This document shows, piece after piece, positions 16,008-28,900 of a stretch of 64,000 bases of DNA. Source of the DNA: an uncultured Lachnospiraceae bacterium. Its GTDB lineage: Bacteria; Bacillota; Clostridia; Lachnospirales; Lachnospiraceae. Location: positions 62,001-126,000 of the forward strand of contig CAJTTO010000004.1 of NCBI GenBank assembly GCA_910579275.1, given 5' to 3'. The translations under genes were made by a program, and so were the position numbers. Under the pieces are notes generated by a model that was not told the DNA's origin, made no database searches, and saw only the letters and a list, made by a program, of their open reading frames with translations. Position 1 is the first letter of the stretch; each line of letters begins with the position of its first letter.

Positions 16008-16907
16008 ATGGAATACAGTTACAACAGAATATGCGATGCGGTGAAACAGCTTGTCGACAAGTCTGCCCTGATATGGCTGGTTTTTATGACAGGTGTGTCA
16101 CTAATTATCGGAGTGCTTTTTTTCTATGGAATCCTGCCTGCCGCGGCGCTCTGGTCTCTTGCGGGGGTTGCTCTGACAGGGCTTGCCCTGCTTACAGGCG
16201 TGTGCCTTTTTCATAAGCAGCTGAAGCTGCTTGCACACAAGCAGCAGATTTCCATGATGGCTTATCATGCCAAGCAGATTATCAACAAAATCCAGCAGCA
16301 GCTTCCCGATACCTTAATCAGCGACAGCAAAATTAAAATGCGCTATCTTGCACGCCACGGAGTTGATGTCGACGCTGCGCTGGCAAGGCTCGGGCAGAAT
16401 GTCGAGGCGTACAACGAACGTGTGCTTGCGTTTCTGCAGGAATGTGACAAATATGAGGACACGCTCTATGATCTGCTGCAGGCGGGTTTATTGATTCCCT
16501 ATGGCACAAACGCCCATGGTCTCAGGGTGCGTGCAAACGAGCTGGGGCTTGTCACCCTGACTGACACGGCATTTTTCCACGAAATAGAAGCGTATGCGGG
16601 CAGTCCTGACATTGTGCACGCCAACTGGAAAAAGCTTTCCCTTGAGCTGGATGAAGCCTACACCATATTGAGCGCGTATGCCAAGTCCCTTGGTCTTAAG
16701 CAGGACGCTGTCGACAAGGATGGCAATCACATGACTTTCAAGAAATGGAGCGAACAGCTTCAGGAAGCCTTTCACGCACTTGAGATTTATGACACGACCC
16801 GTGCCAAACAGATTCTCAATGAGCTTGTCAAATTCCAGATTGACTCGGATATTACCAAATCACTGAAAGCGATTATCACCAATATTGACGATATCATGGC
16901 AAATTAA
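16008..16907 (+). CDS. uncharacterised membrane-anchored helical protein
   Basis: 299 residues. Two N-terminal transmembrane helices (about 20-65: SALIWLVFMTGVSLIIGVLFF and a second GVALTGLALLTGVCLF, separated by a short loop) are followed by a wholly cytoplasmic alpha-helical region, KQLKLLAHKQQISMMAYHAK and onward, likely coiled coil or TPR-like. CGGAGGG seven bases before the ATG at 16008 decides the start; the frame continues back to 15867 without a site. It stands alone, convergent with the giant gene and separated by a strong terminator. Family not recognised. Confidence 0.75.
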   Translation: MEYSYNRICDAVKQLVDKSALIWLVFMTGVSLIIGVLFFYGILPAAALWSLAGVALTGLALLTGVCLFHKQLKLLAHKQQISMMAYHAKQIINKIQQQLPDTLISDSKIKMRYLARHGVDVDAALARLGQNVEAYNERVLAFLQECDKYEDTLYDLLQAGLLIPYGTNAHGLRVRANELGLVTLTDTAFFHEIEAYAGSPDIVHANWKKLSLELDEAYTILSAYAKSLGLKQDAVDKDGNHMTFKKWSEQLQEAFHALEIYDTTRAKQILNELVKFQIDSDITKSLKAIITNIDDIMAN

Positions 16908-16917
16908 ATACATATTT

Positions 16918-16955
16918 AAAAGGACAGTTTCGGAACATTCCGAAACTGTCCTTTT
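16918..16955. terminator. bidirectional terminator between convergent genes
   Basis: Perfect 17-bp inverted repeat (16918-16934 with 16939-16955), loop ACAT, A- and T-run ends. Serves the plus-strand membrane protein and the minus-strand giant gene. Confidence 0.92.
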
Positions 16956-16978
16956 CAGTTCTTCTGATGCTGACTGAA

Positions 16979-19900
16979 TTATGATGAAGGTTGATCCTCA
17001 TTTTTGGTTATTGACAGCTGCACTTGACTTGCAGCTGATGTGGTAACGCCAAGCTGATAAACTGCACCCGTCTCATATTGGAATGTCACGGATGACTTCC
17101 CTTCCTGCGAAGCGTCAGATGTCTCCTCCACTCCGTTTTTGTACAGTTTTAATGCGGCGCTTGTATCTGTTGTACTGATTGTGTAACTGCCTGCCGCAAT
17201 ACTGTCTGCAAACTTCAGCCATACCTTTCCCTCTGCTCCAGAAGCATTTGTCTTCACTGTATAGGTGTTGCTGCCCGTATCGACAGATGTTATGTCCCAG
17301 ACTTCCCATGTAGCTTTCACATTGCCTGTCAATGCATTATGGTTGGCCTGGTAAATACGAACCAGAATATTGTCGCCCTTACTCAGGTATATTTCAAACG
17401 TAGCTTTATCATTGTTGAGTGAACTATCATTTAGCGATGTAAGCTCTGTCCCTTCTGACCGGAATACACGCATGTAACCATAACTGCTCATATCTGAAAC
17501 TGCAAAGGTAAAGATTCCATCTTCTTCCACATGATACGACATCCACGTTTCCTCTCCTGACGCAATGTTGAATTCTACTGCCTCATTCTGTTCTTCCGCA
17601 CCTCCGATAGCGACTGCCATACCACCGTTCAGTTCTGTGTAGCGGCATGCATAGATGCTGCCGACATTCAGAATATCACTGCCATTATTCGTCACGCTGA
17701 GAATATAAGGTCTGCCCGGTGTCAATTCATATACATTATAGCAATTTCCCTTCTCATCCTTTTGCATCTCTTCTGATGCGTATGCGGAAAATTCTGATGC
17801 AAGCTGTACATTTACTGTCAAGTCTGCTCTCGCTTCACTGTTCATCTCGCTGTAAAACAGATAGCTTGCTCCATTGTCTGTTGATACAGCCGGAGCAATA
17901 AACCGGCGCTTAACTGTTTCTCCCGCGGCAAGGCTGCCAATAGATGCATATGGTAATGGCTGCGAAAAGGTCATCTCTGTCATATCCATATAACCCTCTG
18001 GTACTTTCTCTACATGGACAGTGTATGCCGCTTCACTAGTACCGTGCCCATATAAATAAGTTATTAATTCAACCGCGTCTCCCGCAGACAGTGTGTAACG
18101 AATGAGAAATTGACTATTCCCTCCACTATCGTCATCTTTTGTCTGGTACGCCCCATTTACATATAACTCTGCGTAATTATCACAGGTATCTTCTGCTGTT
18201 CCATAAAACAGATAGGTTCCATCCGCCGGCACCTCAAACTGGAATCTTGCCTCGGAGCCATTGTTTACAGTCGCAAGCTTGGCATTGTCCTCCAGTGTTA
18301 TGGTTTGCATTGTATATTGTGCTGCGCGTATTGTAGCAGAAAATGTGCTGCCCGTGTAATTTCTTACTCTGAGTTCGTATGTACTATCAGGGGCAATTTC
18401 GCATGCAATCGTGAAACCGGTACCCACCAGTTCTTTTTTGTCAGTCCCGTTTCCTGCATCCGCCTTGTACAAAGCCATCTCGACATTCTTAAGGTCAGAT
18501 CCTGATAATGGCAAAGTGAAAGTGAAAGCGAAAGCTGCTGCCTCGGTCAGATTAGGAAAGCTCATTGGTATCACATATTCATAATCGCGTTCTACATAGA
18601 TGCTGTGTGTAGCTGTACCTGAATCAATGCTCCAGTTATCGCCATCCGTTTGCGGCATTGTACTGGTAACGTTTATACTGTATGTACCGCTACCGTGATG
18701 ACTATAATAGTAAGTCTGTAGTAATACTGTATCGCCAGCGTCCAATGCAGCCCATATCGTACTATTGCCGGACTCCTTTTTGCCAAGTAATTCAAGGTCG
18801 TTTCCGTTCAACCTGTACAAGTTCATATAAGTGTCGTAATCCGAACCAAATCCATATCTGTCTGAATCCTTCACCGTAAAGCGGAACCAGATTTCTTCTC
18901 CCTCCTGAACATTCATGGCATCTGTACTGTAATCATCGCCGCTGGTCAGCATACCGGCTGCATATTCCGTATAAAGGTACATCACTATATTACCAGTTAT
19001 GGGCTCTCCGCTATTATACGACGGCTCAACACGCAGCTTGTATGATTCTCCGGTTTTTAACATATACATGCCATAACAGTTGTTTTCCTGCCAATATACT
19101 GTATCCGGCGTAACTGTTTTGCCTGTAGCAGCGTCCGTCAATTCAAGCCCAAGGAGTTGGCTTGCATTACTGGTTTGGAATGTATATACTCCTCCTTCTC
19201 CCTGCCCTATTGACATCTCGAACTCCTCATATCTGTTCTGTGAGTCAATATAAAGCTCCATCTCATTATTTTCCCAAATTTTTCTTGGCGCCGCCTTTGC
19301 GGATACTTCCACCTGTGTCTGATTCGCTGCTTCCAAGATAAGGTACCTTTCTTCGAAATCCATCACATAAACCGCGGAGTACGCACCGCTATATGCAGGC
19401 ATATAACTCCACCCCAGATCTGGAGATATGCTTTCAGAATCTATATGCTTTATCTCCTCATCCGTCGTCATAAAGCCAACTTCATAGTTTCCTCTTGCAT
19501 TGAATGTCCAGTGCACAAGTACAGGATCTCCGCCGTTAAGCGTGAGCTTTCTGGAATCTACATTTGTAAAGCTTATTTCCTTAGCTTTTTTGCAGGTCAG
19601 CGTAAATGCATCGCCGGCGGAATCCAAACTGTTTTTACTCTTCCAAATCCGAATATATTTTACCGCACCTTTTTTCACTTCTGTTATATAAGACCCACCT
19701 GATCCACACTGGTACCCCGGATTCACCCAGCTATCGTTAATGCTGTTCTTAACCTCTACGTATACCGACTTGTCTCGACCATCTGTCTCAAAGACATATA
19801 CGCCATCCTCCGGTGCCGTAAATTTGTAAAACTCCAGATTATTATCCTTTGTCAGTGTCACGTCCGCCGATCCGCCTGCACTGATTTCGCCGATATCCGC

Positions 19901-22900
19901 AAGCTTCGTAATGATAATCTTTGCAGATGCATTGGCGCTACTGCCTGTTACCGCCATCCGAATATACGCCGGATGCGTTTTGTCCAGTACAAGTTTCTTG
20001 CTGGAGTAAAGCCTATCACCAGAAACATATATGCTGCAGCTTGTGCTGTCCGCCAATTCAAAGTTAAATATTCCTGACTCCGACGGTGCAAAGAACGCAT
20101 ACTGCTCTGTCACATCCTCCGCTTTCTGGTTTATGGTGTTCTCACCCTCTGTCAACTCCTGCATGTCTTCGGATGTTATCTTGACAGATGGTTTCGTACC
20201 TTCCGCCAATCCACTGCTTGCAGTAAGCTTCAGATAAACCGTCTTTCCTGCCGCATATGGATATGCAGTATTACTACTTACAGACTTTCCGCTGTCACTA
20301 AGAATCTCATCATACTGTTCCAGCGCCGCTACGTCTGTCATTTCAAACTTATAATTTGCTGTTTTTTGCGGCGTAAACTTGAGCCACTTCACTTCGCCTG
20401 CCTTTACGTCAACCGATACTGCCGCGTCGGACACACTGATTTCCTGTGCGCTGCTGCCCGTAACTGCGCTCACGCTGACTGTGAAGTTTTCTTCCGGCTT
20501 TGTGCTGAATGAAACAGGAAAATAAAATGTTTCCCCTGCACGCATGCCATATTCTCTTTGATAGTACTTGATCGAATCGTATGTTCCGTCCAGCAAAGTC
20601 TTATAGCATTCGATACGGCTATTTGCAACACTTGTATTGGTGGCGTCAAATGTATATCTGCCATCCTCTGCTGCCGTAAAGGAAATCCATACATTCTCGC
20701 CCGCCTCGACTTTTGCAACATCCACGATGCATGCCTTATCCTGTGCAAGCTCATTTACGGCTACCTCTGCGATAGAAAGACTTACTTTCTTAGCCGCAGT
20801 ACTGTCTGTGTGGTATACCGCGTAGATAACTGCTTTTCCGAGCATTTGCTCTGTGATGACCACTTCTTTCGGTGTCTGTACCCGGCTGCCATATCCTGTG
20901 ATGCCATCTTTGTACTCGTACAATGTCGCCCCGTTTGCCTTGATGCTGTATCTGCCTGCCTTCTCGGGCGTAAATGTGTACCATACTTTGTGGTATGCCG
21001 GAAGCTCTGCCGACTCCGCAGGCGCTCCTGCCTTGATTTCTGCAGGGCTTACAATGCCGCGTTTGATCTTAAACGTCTTTGTGCCGTCAAATGATGATGG
21101 CGCTGTCAGTCCGAATATCATTTCTTCCTGACCTGCTGACGCAGCAAAGTCCCCATAACCGTTATTCCACTCCATCCATCCGACAACGCTGCTATAGCTC
21201 AGTGTCAGACCATCCGCCACTTCTGTTGTCTCAATGAAGTACCGAATATCCTTTGTGGTTTTCATGCGGAAGTACAATGTCTTCCCTGCGCTAATTGTCT
21301 GTGTTTCCGCGTTGTCCGTCAGGTCAATCAGCGTCTCCTGCGTGATGGTTACTGTCACGTTAACATCTTCTGATGCCGTAACCGCAAAGACTACCTTGCT
21401 TCCCCCTGACAACTTTTTAGCGCTCATTGGTATGCTTGCGCTGACACCGCTCTGATTATCCACGTAGTACGTCATGGACATTGAGCAAGGCTTTCCTTCT
21501 GCGTCCGCTGCCGACATAGAATAATATCCTGTACTTGGCACATCATATACCATGTACTGCGGCACACCTTTTTTCAGCGTTAATGCTGCCGTTCCTGTCG
21601 AAAGCGACGCTGCAGCGTCCGCCATATTTGTGACTGTCACTGTGATGTCTGCTTTTGCGCCGTTGTTTGGCACTCTGATGTAAATCTCCTTATCGGCCTT
21701 TACAAACGGTGTCTTGTTCTGATTTTGTGTCTCTGCCGTCAGGCTCTCATATACTTGGAATGTGTTTATCTCAGATACCGTCTCTCCTGCCTTACTGCTT
21801 GCGGAAATCTTGTATCTGCCTGCATTCGATGCATGGAAATGATACCATGCGTTTGCGCCTGTCTCGACATTCGCTGCCGTTCCGGTTTTGATGCCCGTTC
21901 CGGCATCTGCTATAATTTCTGTCAAGGCTACCGGCTGTACTGTCAGATTGACATCTGTTGCCTCTGCATTGCTGCTTTCAATCTTATAGTAAACCTTTTG
22001 TCCCGGACGAAGCACGATATCCTCCGTGAAAGAGACTTCACTTGTGTCACTGTCATCAAGCCCTGTGCTCTTGTAGAACTGCAGTCCGTCGGCATTTGCC
22101 TTGCCGTACTGATAGCGTACTTTCTCTGCTTTCTTTGACGTGAAGGATACCCATACAGAACCGTTTGCGTCAACGGGTATGATATTGTCCACACCTTCCT
22201 TCAGCTCCTGCGCATCCTGCTTTTTAATCACTGCCTTAAAGCTTCCGTCTGCCTGTGCGTCTGTCCTGACCGTCAGGTAGAAGGTGTCACCCTTGGCGTA
22301 ATAACCGCTGATTGCACTGACTAAGCTGCCGTCCTGTCCCTCATCTGTGCTGTATGTCAGCACTGCACCTGAAACGGTAAACGCAAAGTCATAAAGTCCT
22401 TCGTTCTCTGCCGTCCAATAATATCTGTATGTCGTTCCCTTTGTGAGAGTGGTGGCATCTGACATATTTGTAAGCTTTACACTGTCTTTCTTTGATGCAG
22501 TAACATTGACTTCCTGTGCCGTCGCCTCTGCTGTCGTAAGGATAAATGTCAGTGTTTCGCCAGCCTGCACATAGATTTCCGTGCCAGATGTATAGGCAGC
22601 TCTGACTGTCCGTCCGGCGCTCTTTGTATACTGTGCGCTTACCTTCTGGTTGTCAATGTCAAATGCATACCATCCGTTTTGGGCTGCCGCAAAGGTAACC
22701 TTCCTGCTTAATCCGTTTGTCACGGATACGGATGCGGGAGTGCCGACTTTGACCGGAACCGCCTTTACCGGAGTGCATGTCACTGTGACGGATGTATTTG
22801 CATTTGCCGCACTGACGGTCAGTTTTACATAGGCTCCCTTTTGCAGCGTAGTCTGATAAGAGGCTGATGCATTGCTATAATAGCTACCGTTAATCTCAAC

Positions 22901-25900
22901 GCCTGTGATTGTGACATCTGTTCCTGACGCCGTGAAGTCATAGTCTCCCGCAGCGTCCGCATTGTAGACCACTGTCTTTGTGCCGTTTGCATCGGCGATG
23001 GTAAACGCCGTTCCCATCTTCTCCGCTTTCTCAACCTTGAACTTTGCGCCTGTGTCCGCGCTGCCCGCGGTGAGCTTGATATAAACAACCGTTCCCTTTG
23101 TCAGCTTCCTTGTCGCAAAGCCGACATTCTTCGGGTCTGTGTCTGTATCCGAAGAAGCCTTCGGTGAAGCGAAATCCAGATAATCCATGTCCGAATTGTG
23201 CATTGAACCGCTGTCTATCTTTTCCGCGGCATCCACTGTGTATATCGTATACTCACTGGTTTCATCCGCCGTAAATTTATAGCATTTTGTCTCGCCTGCC
23301 TTGAGAGCAATGCCTGTGCCGTCCGCCAGCTTTTCCGCCGCTGTGACTTTCACAGTGTATTCCCCTGTACCGCTTATGTAGTAGCTTACTTTCTGATTTT
23401 TCTTTAAGCGACTCTCGATCTGCTGGCTGTTATTCAGTACATAAGCCTCCGCACCGTTTTTGTCAAATGCACGGAATGTGTACACATTTTCTTCCGGTGC
23501 AGTGAAAACTACTGTGCTGCCGCCACGTACTGTATTTCCGTCTTCCCCTGTTGTCAGTGATGTGTACTGTGTGCCCGCCACAGAAATGGTAACCGTTCTC
23601 TTGCCTTTTTTCGCGTTTGTCACTGTGAGGAGGAAATAAACGGTTGTTCCTTTTGTCATTTCCTTATTCACATAGCTGCTTCCCAGACTGCCCAGCGGTC
23701 TGCTGTCACTGTCATATGCAAGATAGCTTCCGCCGCTTGCAGATACAGAATATCTGCCATCCGCAGGCGCCCTGAATGCCACCCACTTCTTCTCACCATT
23801 TCCCAGTGTATAGGACATGGATTTGTTCAGTGTGAGCATATCCGCACCCAGCTTGTCAGCCAGATCCGCATCTGATGTATCCTGGTAGATATTGTCGCCA
23901 AAATAACCGTCCGCCTCGCCTACTGCCGTGACAAAAACAGTCCATCTCGCGATAACCTTCTTTGTAATCTTTGATGTGACGGTAATCTGGGTCGTTCCTT
24001 TCTTCACAGCCTTAAACGCTGCCGTAAAGGTTCCGGGATTTGCCTTCACTGTCGCCACCTTGGTGTTGGAGCTCTTCCATGTGAGGGTGTCTGTCTTCAT
24101 GTTTCTGGCATTTTTGTTCCCGCCTGTGAAATCCAGCGTGTACGTGCTGCCTGACTTCAACAACATATAGTCAGAAAGCGGCTTGTTGCTGTTGTTTGTA
24201 TTGTAGCTGTTTTTGTATACCACTACTGTACCGCCGCCGTCATTCAGACGATCCTTACCGTTGTCATCATACTGAACCGCGTTCGTCTTGCTTGCCGGTA
24301 TATTGGTGGTCTTTACCTTAGTGCTTGCCGTTTTTGCGTCATATCCGTCGTATACTGCCGTCACGGACGCCGTGTAGCTTGACAAGCGTGTCAGATTCAG
24401 GCCGCCTAAGTTTGTCAGCGGATAATGATATGTCCACGTCTTCTTCTTTGCATTGTATTCACGGAATCCAATCCGCTCATAGTCCTCATCATAACCATAG
24501 TTCTGATGGTATAATGCGTCATAGTATTCGGCATCCTTATTGTAAAATGACTTCCAGATACGCCAATCCGGGCTTACCAGCCTGTTTGCCAGAATCTTTC
24601 CTGTCTGATCCTTCACCTCAATACGGAATTTTAAATTATAATCCTCCGTATTTGCGGCATAATCAAAGCGGATCATTCCCTCCGTATCATACACATCATA
24701 TGCCTTGAGACTCTTGACCGCATCGATTGCCGTCGCAGAGAGCTTGATTTTAATGTCCGCACCGCCGTTTGCTTTTACAATCTTGTCGGACACATTCAGT
24801 TCAAGCGGTTTTGTTGTCGGGCGCTTTGCCTTAATGTAGTAGTCATATACCCTTGTTTCACCATTCAGTACCTGCGGAATGATTTCAAACGCGCCGTCCG
24901 GATCGTCCCATGTGACAACCAGATCCTTGCTGTCATATGCAGAAAGCTTGATGTTCTTCTGCTTGTAGGTCAGATACTCACTCAGCAGTACCGTCGTTCC
25001 CACTTTCATTTTAATGGGTTTGCCTGCCAGTCCGTCCACTGCCGATGTAATGTACAGTTCGACTGCATCGCTGATAATTCTCTGCTCCGCGTCATATGCA
25101 AATACATATACCCAGCCGTTGCCTTTGAGGCTAATCTTGCCTTTCTTGTCAATTGCGGCATTTGCCGTCGCGGGCTTAAAGTAGCAGTACTCATCGTATT
25201 CATTTAATACACGTATATAGCCGTTGTCTTTCCAGTTATATGGTTCATCCGTTGTCCATTCGCTGTCCGATACGTAGTAGGTCAGTTTCGGATCCACATA
25301 ATCCTTCTGCAAATCCTTGGCGAGGGCAAGCGGATACCAGATATAATCCCTGCTGTCTGCATAGTTGATATCTGCCTGATCCTTCTGCCAGTATTTTGCC
25401 TCCAGATTAAACATTGCGCTCTTTGCGGCGATGTCAACAACGTAATAATTTCCGTTCGCCCTGTAGGTCACAGCGGACTTCGGATCCACCTTCACAGTCG
25501 TCTTGCCGCGTACCGGCTGCGCCATATCCTCCGCTGTCTTAAAGTAGCCGTTCAGCGCTACCTGCTGGGACTTTGTGGTCGCCAGTTTTGCCACCTTGCT
25601 CGCCGTTGCGAACTCCTTGGCATCAATCTGAGCCCCGTTCGGGAGTGTGCGGAGTGCACTGACATTGCGCACATAAACGGTATACTGTGTGTTTGGCAAA
25701 AGTCCGCTAATCCGACCCCAGAACTTCTTGCCCGCACTGTTCACTGTCTTACGCTCTGTGTCCGTGATAAACAGATGCGCGTCAAACGCGCTGTAATCAC
25801 CGTTTTTCACTGCGTCAATCCTTGTCTCAAACTCGCTTGCCGCAATGTTTGTACCCGCGAGCACATACACTTCCCTGCGGTATCCGTCAGGAACGTCGGC

Positions 25901-28900
25901 ATAGTCAATCAGCGCGTAGGTGTCATGTGCCTCAAACTTAATTTTCTTTACTTCTGACAGCTTGTTGACTGTGACATTCAGCTTTGCCGCCTTGGCATAA
26001 TTGCCCTTTGCGTCGAGGAATGGCTGAATCGTTCCGTCTTCCCCACTCTCATATGCCGCGTATGCTGTCACTGTCGCCTTACCCGTATGGACTGCCGTCA
26101 CATAGCCGGAATCCGACACGGTAAGTACGTTCTCGTCGCTTGACTCGTATGCAACGCAGATGATGTCCGCCATCTGTGCCTTGGTAATCTTGAGGTCAAG
26201 CTGCTGTCCCTCGCCGACCGCCATCTTTGCGACTGCGCCGTTGAACGCAAGACTCTTCGGAAGTACTGCCCTCTGGAGATCCTGCATCAGCAGGTTCTTG
26301 GGAACTTCAACCCTAAACTGCTCCGTAAAGCCTTCTTCCCATGTAATCTCAAAGGATTTCCCGCCGTCCTCCGCAACCTTCGCCGCGTCAAAAATAACGT
26401 AGATTCTTTTCTGGTTATCATAGGTATCTGTATAATCAATATATCCTCCGGCATTCTCGATGCTGTTCTGATAAATGACTCTGTCCGCAGCGCCCGGCAC
26501 ATCTGTGTACTCTTCGGGAGCATATATGGCAATGCCAAAATAATTGCCGCCTAAGTACTTCTCTTCCTTGTTGTAGCTGCCATAACTATAGGGAATTCCC
26601 TCTCTTGGCGCGATGGTATGTGTAAAATTATTCTCCGCCTTTGTGACAGAATCAAGTATTCTGATGGAGTTCTCCTCATCAAAACTATAGTCATACACGA
26701 TAGAGCTGGCTCTTACCGCTGTAAATGCCACTGTCGCAAACTTCAGCGTGTAGTCACTGCCAAAGAATTTGCACACGCGTACTCCGGACTCACTCACATA
26801 GTAATCCTGCAGTCTTCCGTCAAAGTCAAACCTTGCATTGTAGCCATGCTGACTTTTCAGGTAACCCTCCTCCAGCTGCTTTCCTGTTGTCTTGTCCGTC
26901 ACCTTTAAGTCCATTGCGTCGCTTCCGATGCACCATGGGTAGGAAATATCCGTGAAAGCATAATATCTTACCCAGTCCACGAGATAGGTCTTGTCATTTT
27001 CCGCAATGTTTCCTTCCACGTCAATGCTTTTCACAATGTTTTTGACATTCTGTGCATTGCTATCTCCGACATGTGTTCCCGCCTTAACCTCGTCCTTAAG
27101 AACAGGCGTTACGGTCAGCTCTGCGGGCGTGATGGTAAATGTCCTGGCTGTACTGTCACTGTACACGACTGACTGCCCTAAGTACTTCTCACCTTTTTCA
27201 ACGGAGAGCATCAAGTGATAATTGCCCGCGTGGATGGCTCCGTCTATTCCGACATACGATGTCTCTGTAGAGCCGTACTGATTCGTGCGCGTCCATCTCC
27301 ATCCAATGTTGATGTCAGCCGAGTCAATTGCCTCCCCCGTCTTTTTGTTATATGCTTTTACGGCTCCCTTGACCGCATTTTGTACTGCCTCGCCAAACGG
27401 CAAGCCGTCATAAACCTTTGTGGTCTGTGTAATCTTGTCCCAGTCCACCTCAAACGTTACTTCAATCCCTTCCGTATGAATGGGTGTGATGGCTGTCGTC
27501 TGCTGGTCTGCATAGCGTCCCTGCAGCTTATACGCACCTGTCTGCTCGTCAACAATCTGCTCGTTCTTAAAATCGAGCTCGTAGCGGTTGTTGTAATTTT
27601 TCAGTTTCGTACTATAGCTGCTGCCTACATTCTGCCAGTCGGCACGCACGCATAGGCGGTACTCCGCACCCTCCACAAAAGTGTCGCTGTTCTGCAGTTC
27701 ATACCAGCTGCCTGCATTGGCGCCCTCGGTAATCTTGCGCTCCACACTCCATGTCAGCGCACTGTTTCCGTTCTTTTCATAGTATCTGAGCATGCTGTCG
27801 AGCCATGCCGCATCTGCAAGCTCACGTTTGTCCGCACCTTCTGTGAAATCACTGATTGTATAGTCAATCAGGTTTTCTGCCGCCGCATCCGCGTCGCCCG
27901 CAGCGCTCTGTGTCCTTACGCGCAGGGCTGCCTTGATGTCCGCAAGGTACGCGGAAACTGTCTCGCCGTAATATGCCGGCACCTTGGAGTCCGGCTGAAT
28001 GAGAATATCCTCTTTCTTGATGGTATAGTATACATACTCCGTCTTGGAGACTGCACCGGACACGCTGTCCGTGTAGCTTACCGCAATCCTGTAGCTGCCT
28101 GCTTCAGTCGGTGCAGATTGATACTCTACATTATTATAAGTTACATTATAGATATCCTCGGCAATAATGTCTTTGTTGTTGTCCGCGTCTGTTATCTCTG
28201 TAAATGTCTCAATCTCCTGCCACTGATATGTCAGATCCGTAGACGGAACCGTGCTGCCTGTAACCTTTGCCTTTTTATATTCATCCTTTGTCTTAAAGAA
28301 AGGCTCGGCGTCATAAATCTTTATGATCGGGTTGGTCAGGCTGCCTTTGTTTTCCTCTGAAGCAGTTGTGCCTGTGCGCATTTCCGAGACGTCAATCACA
28401 GGTCCTTCCACTGCCAGCTTCACCGGAAACGCATTGGCTGCAAGCGTTTCGCCTGTCACGTCCACACGGTAGTTTTCCTGAGACATATTAATGTCTATCG
28501 GCGCATTGCCCTCGCCATAAACGGCTTTCTTTCCGGAAAACTCAATGCGGTATTCATAGGTGACATCCTTGCCGTCTACGCTTTGTGTCTTTACCAGCCT
28601 TTCACTGCCACTCAGATAGTCGCTGTCCCACACAACACTGTCCTTGCCGTCCGCATCTGTGACATGCCGGCCTCTGCGGATTTTGAATACCGGTTCATAA
28701 GACTGTGTATTTTCGTCGGCATCCCCGTTATACGACACACCCCAGAAGTACTTGTCATCCTTATCCATGATGTTCTTCTTCTCGGTGTCCCCGATTTTGT
28801 ATACTTCATAACCGGTAACGGACTGAATCACGTTAGCCGCTTTCGCACCGTCCACATACTCGGCAGTGTCGGTCTGAATGCCGCCAATATATACATCAAC